Source: an uncultured Chthonomonas sp.
Lineage (GTDB): Bacteria > Armatimonadota > Chthonomonadetes > Chthonomonadales > CAJBBX01
Assembly (NCBI GenBank): GCA_903886985.1
Contig: CAISOI010000139.1
Coordinates: forward strand, 1 to 15,756
Reading direction: 5' to 3'
DNA length: 15,756 nt
Shown: piece after piece, positions 15,560 through 15,756 of the stretch
Layout: each line of letters opens with the position of its first letter
How positions within the stretch are numbered: position 1 is the stretch's first letter
The notes under the pieces: generated by a model
Database searches by the model: none
Told to the model about the DNA's origin: nothing
What the model saw: the letters and a program-made list of their open reading frames with translations, nothing else
Position numbers and translations under genes: made by a program

Positions 15560-15756
15560 TGGCACGCCCAAAATCAATTCCGGGATTATCGCCCGAGGGC
15601 TCCATATTTTCAAGCGCCGCTATTGTCATGCCTGAACGAGTTGCCGAACTCCTCGATTACGAAGATTCTATTTTTGATCCGGAAAATGTGGTTGAACTCC
15701 ACGAGATGAGAATTGCCGCAAAACGTCTGAGATATACCATCGAGATATTTGCACCC
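15559..15756 (+). CDS. CHAD-domain protein, C-terminal half, cut by window edge
   Basis: The ATG at 15559-15561 shares its A with the TAA of the previous gene. The 66 visible codons start MARPKSIPGLSPEGSIFSSA and reach LHEMRIAAKRLRYTIEIFAP (47-66), which is the second signature motif of CHAD domains, with His48, Arg51 and the KRLRY core at 55-59. No first-half motif precedes it, so by itself this is half a CHAD domain, and the upstream gene supplies the complementary half. Further domains after the edge cannot be excluded. The start has no clear ribosome site of its own, in line with termination-reinitiation coupling. Confidence 0.75.
   Translation, partial: MARPKSIPGLSPEGSIFSSAAIVMPERVAELLDYEDSIFDPENVVELHEMRIAAKRLRYTIEIFAP

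Overview
The window looks like chromosomal DNA of a free-living, respiring heterotrophic bacterium. It carries TCA-cycle genes (2-oxoglutarate dehydrogenase E1 and E2, class I fumarase), the cinA-recA pair, and an exported rhamnosidase that points to use of plant or microbial rhamnosides. GC content is moderate, coding density is high, and ribosome sites are of the AGGAG type. The phylum cannot be fixed from the sequence. Armatimonadota or a nearby soil lineage is only a guess. There are no insertion sequences, phage genes, CRISPR arrays, tRNAs or rRNAs.

Layout, left half (1-7095, all minus strand, read right to left): a 135-residue protein of unknown function is followed 4 bp later by a protein with two YbjQ/UPF0145-type domains. 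Then come cinA (GTG start), recA, and sucA overlapping the start of sucB, which runs off the left edge. The sucA-recA gap holds a long nested inverted repeat and a 13-nt palindrome.

A 338-bp gene-free gap (7096-7433) separates the two strands.

Right half (7434-15756, all plus strand): a secreted GH78 alpha-L-rhamnosidase is interrupted by one in-frame TAG and is otherwise intact. It is followed by an 18-bp imperfect stem-loop. A good promoter (TTGACG-17-TACAAT) then precedes a run of closely packed genes: a polyprenyl-phosphate glycosyltransferase (TTG start), class I fumarase, a GNAT acetyltransferase, a TolB-like beta-propeller protein, and two consecutive genes that each carry one half of a CHAD domain. 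The second half gene leaves the window.

Most noteworthy: (1) the amber codon that separates the two catalytic glutamates of the rhamnosidase; (2) a CHAD domain apparently split over two genes joined by a TAATG stop/start overlap; (3) the operon of a double YbjQ-domain protein with an uncharacterised partner; (4) several U-tract-less inverted repeats at transcription-unit borders. I found no clear case for a wholly new defence or mobile system.
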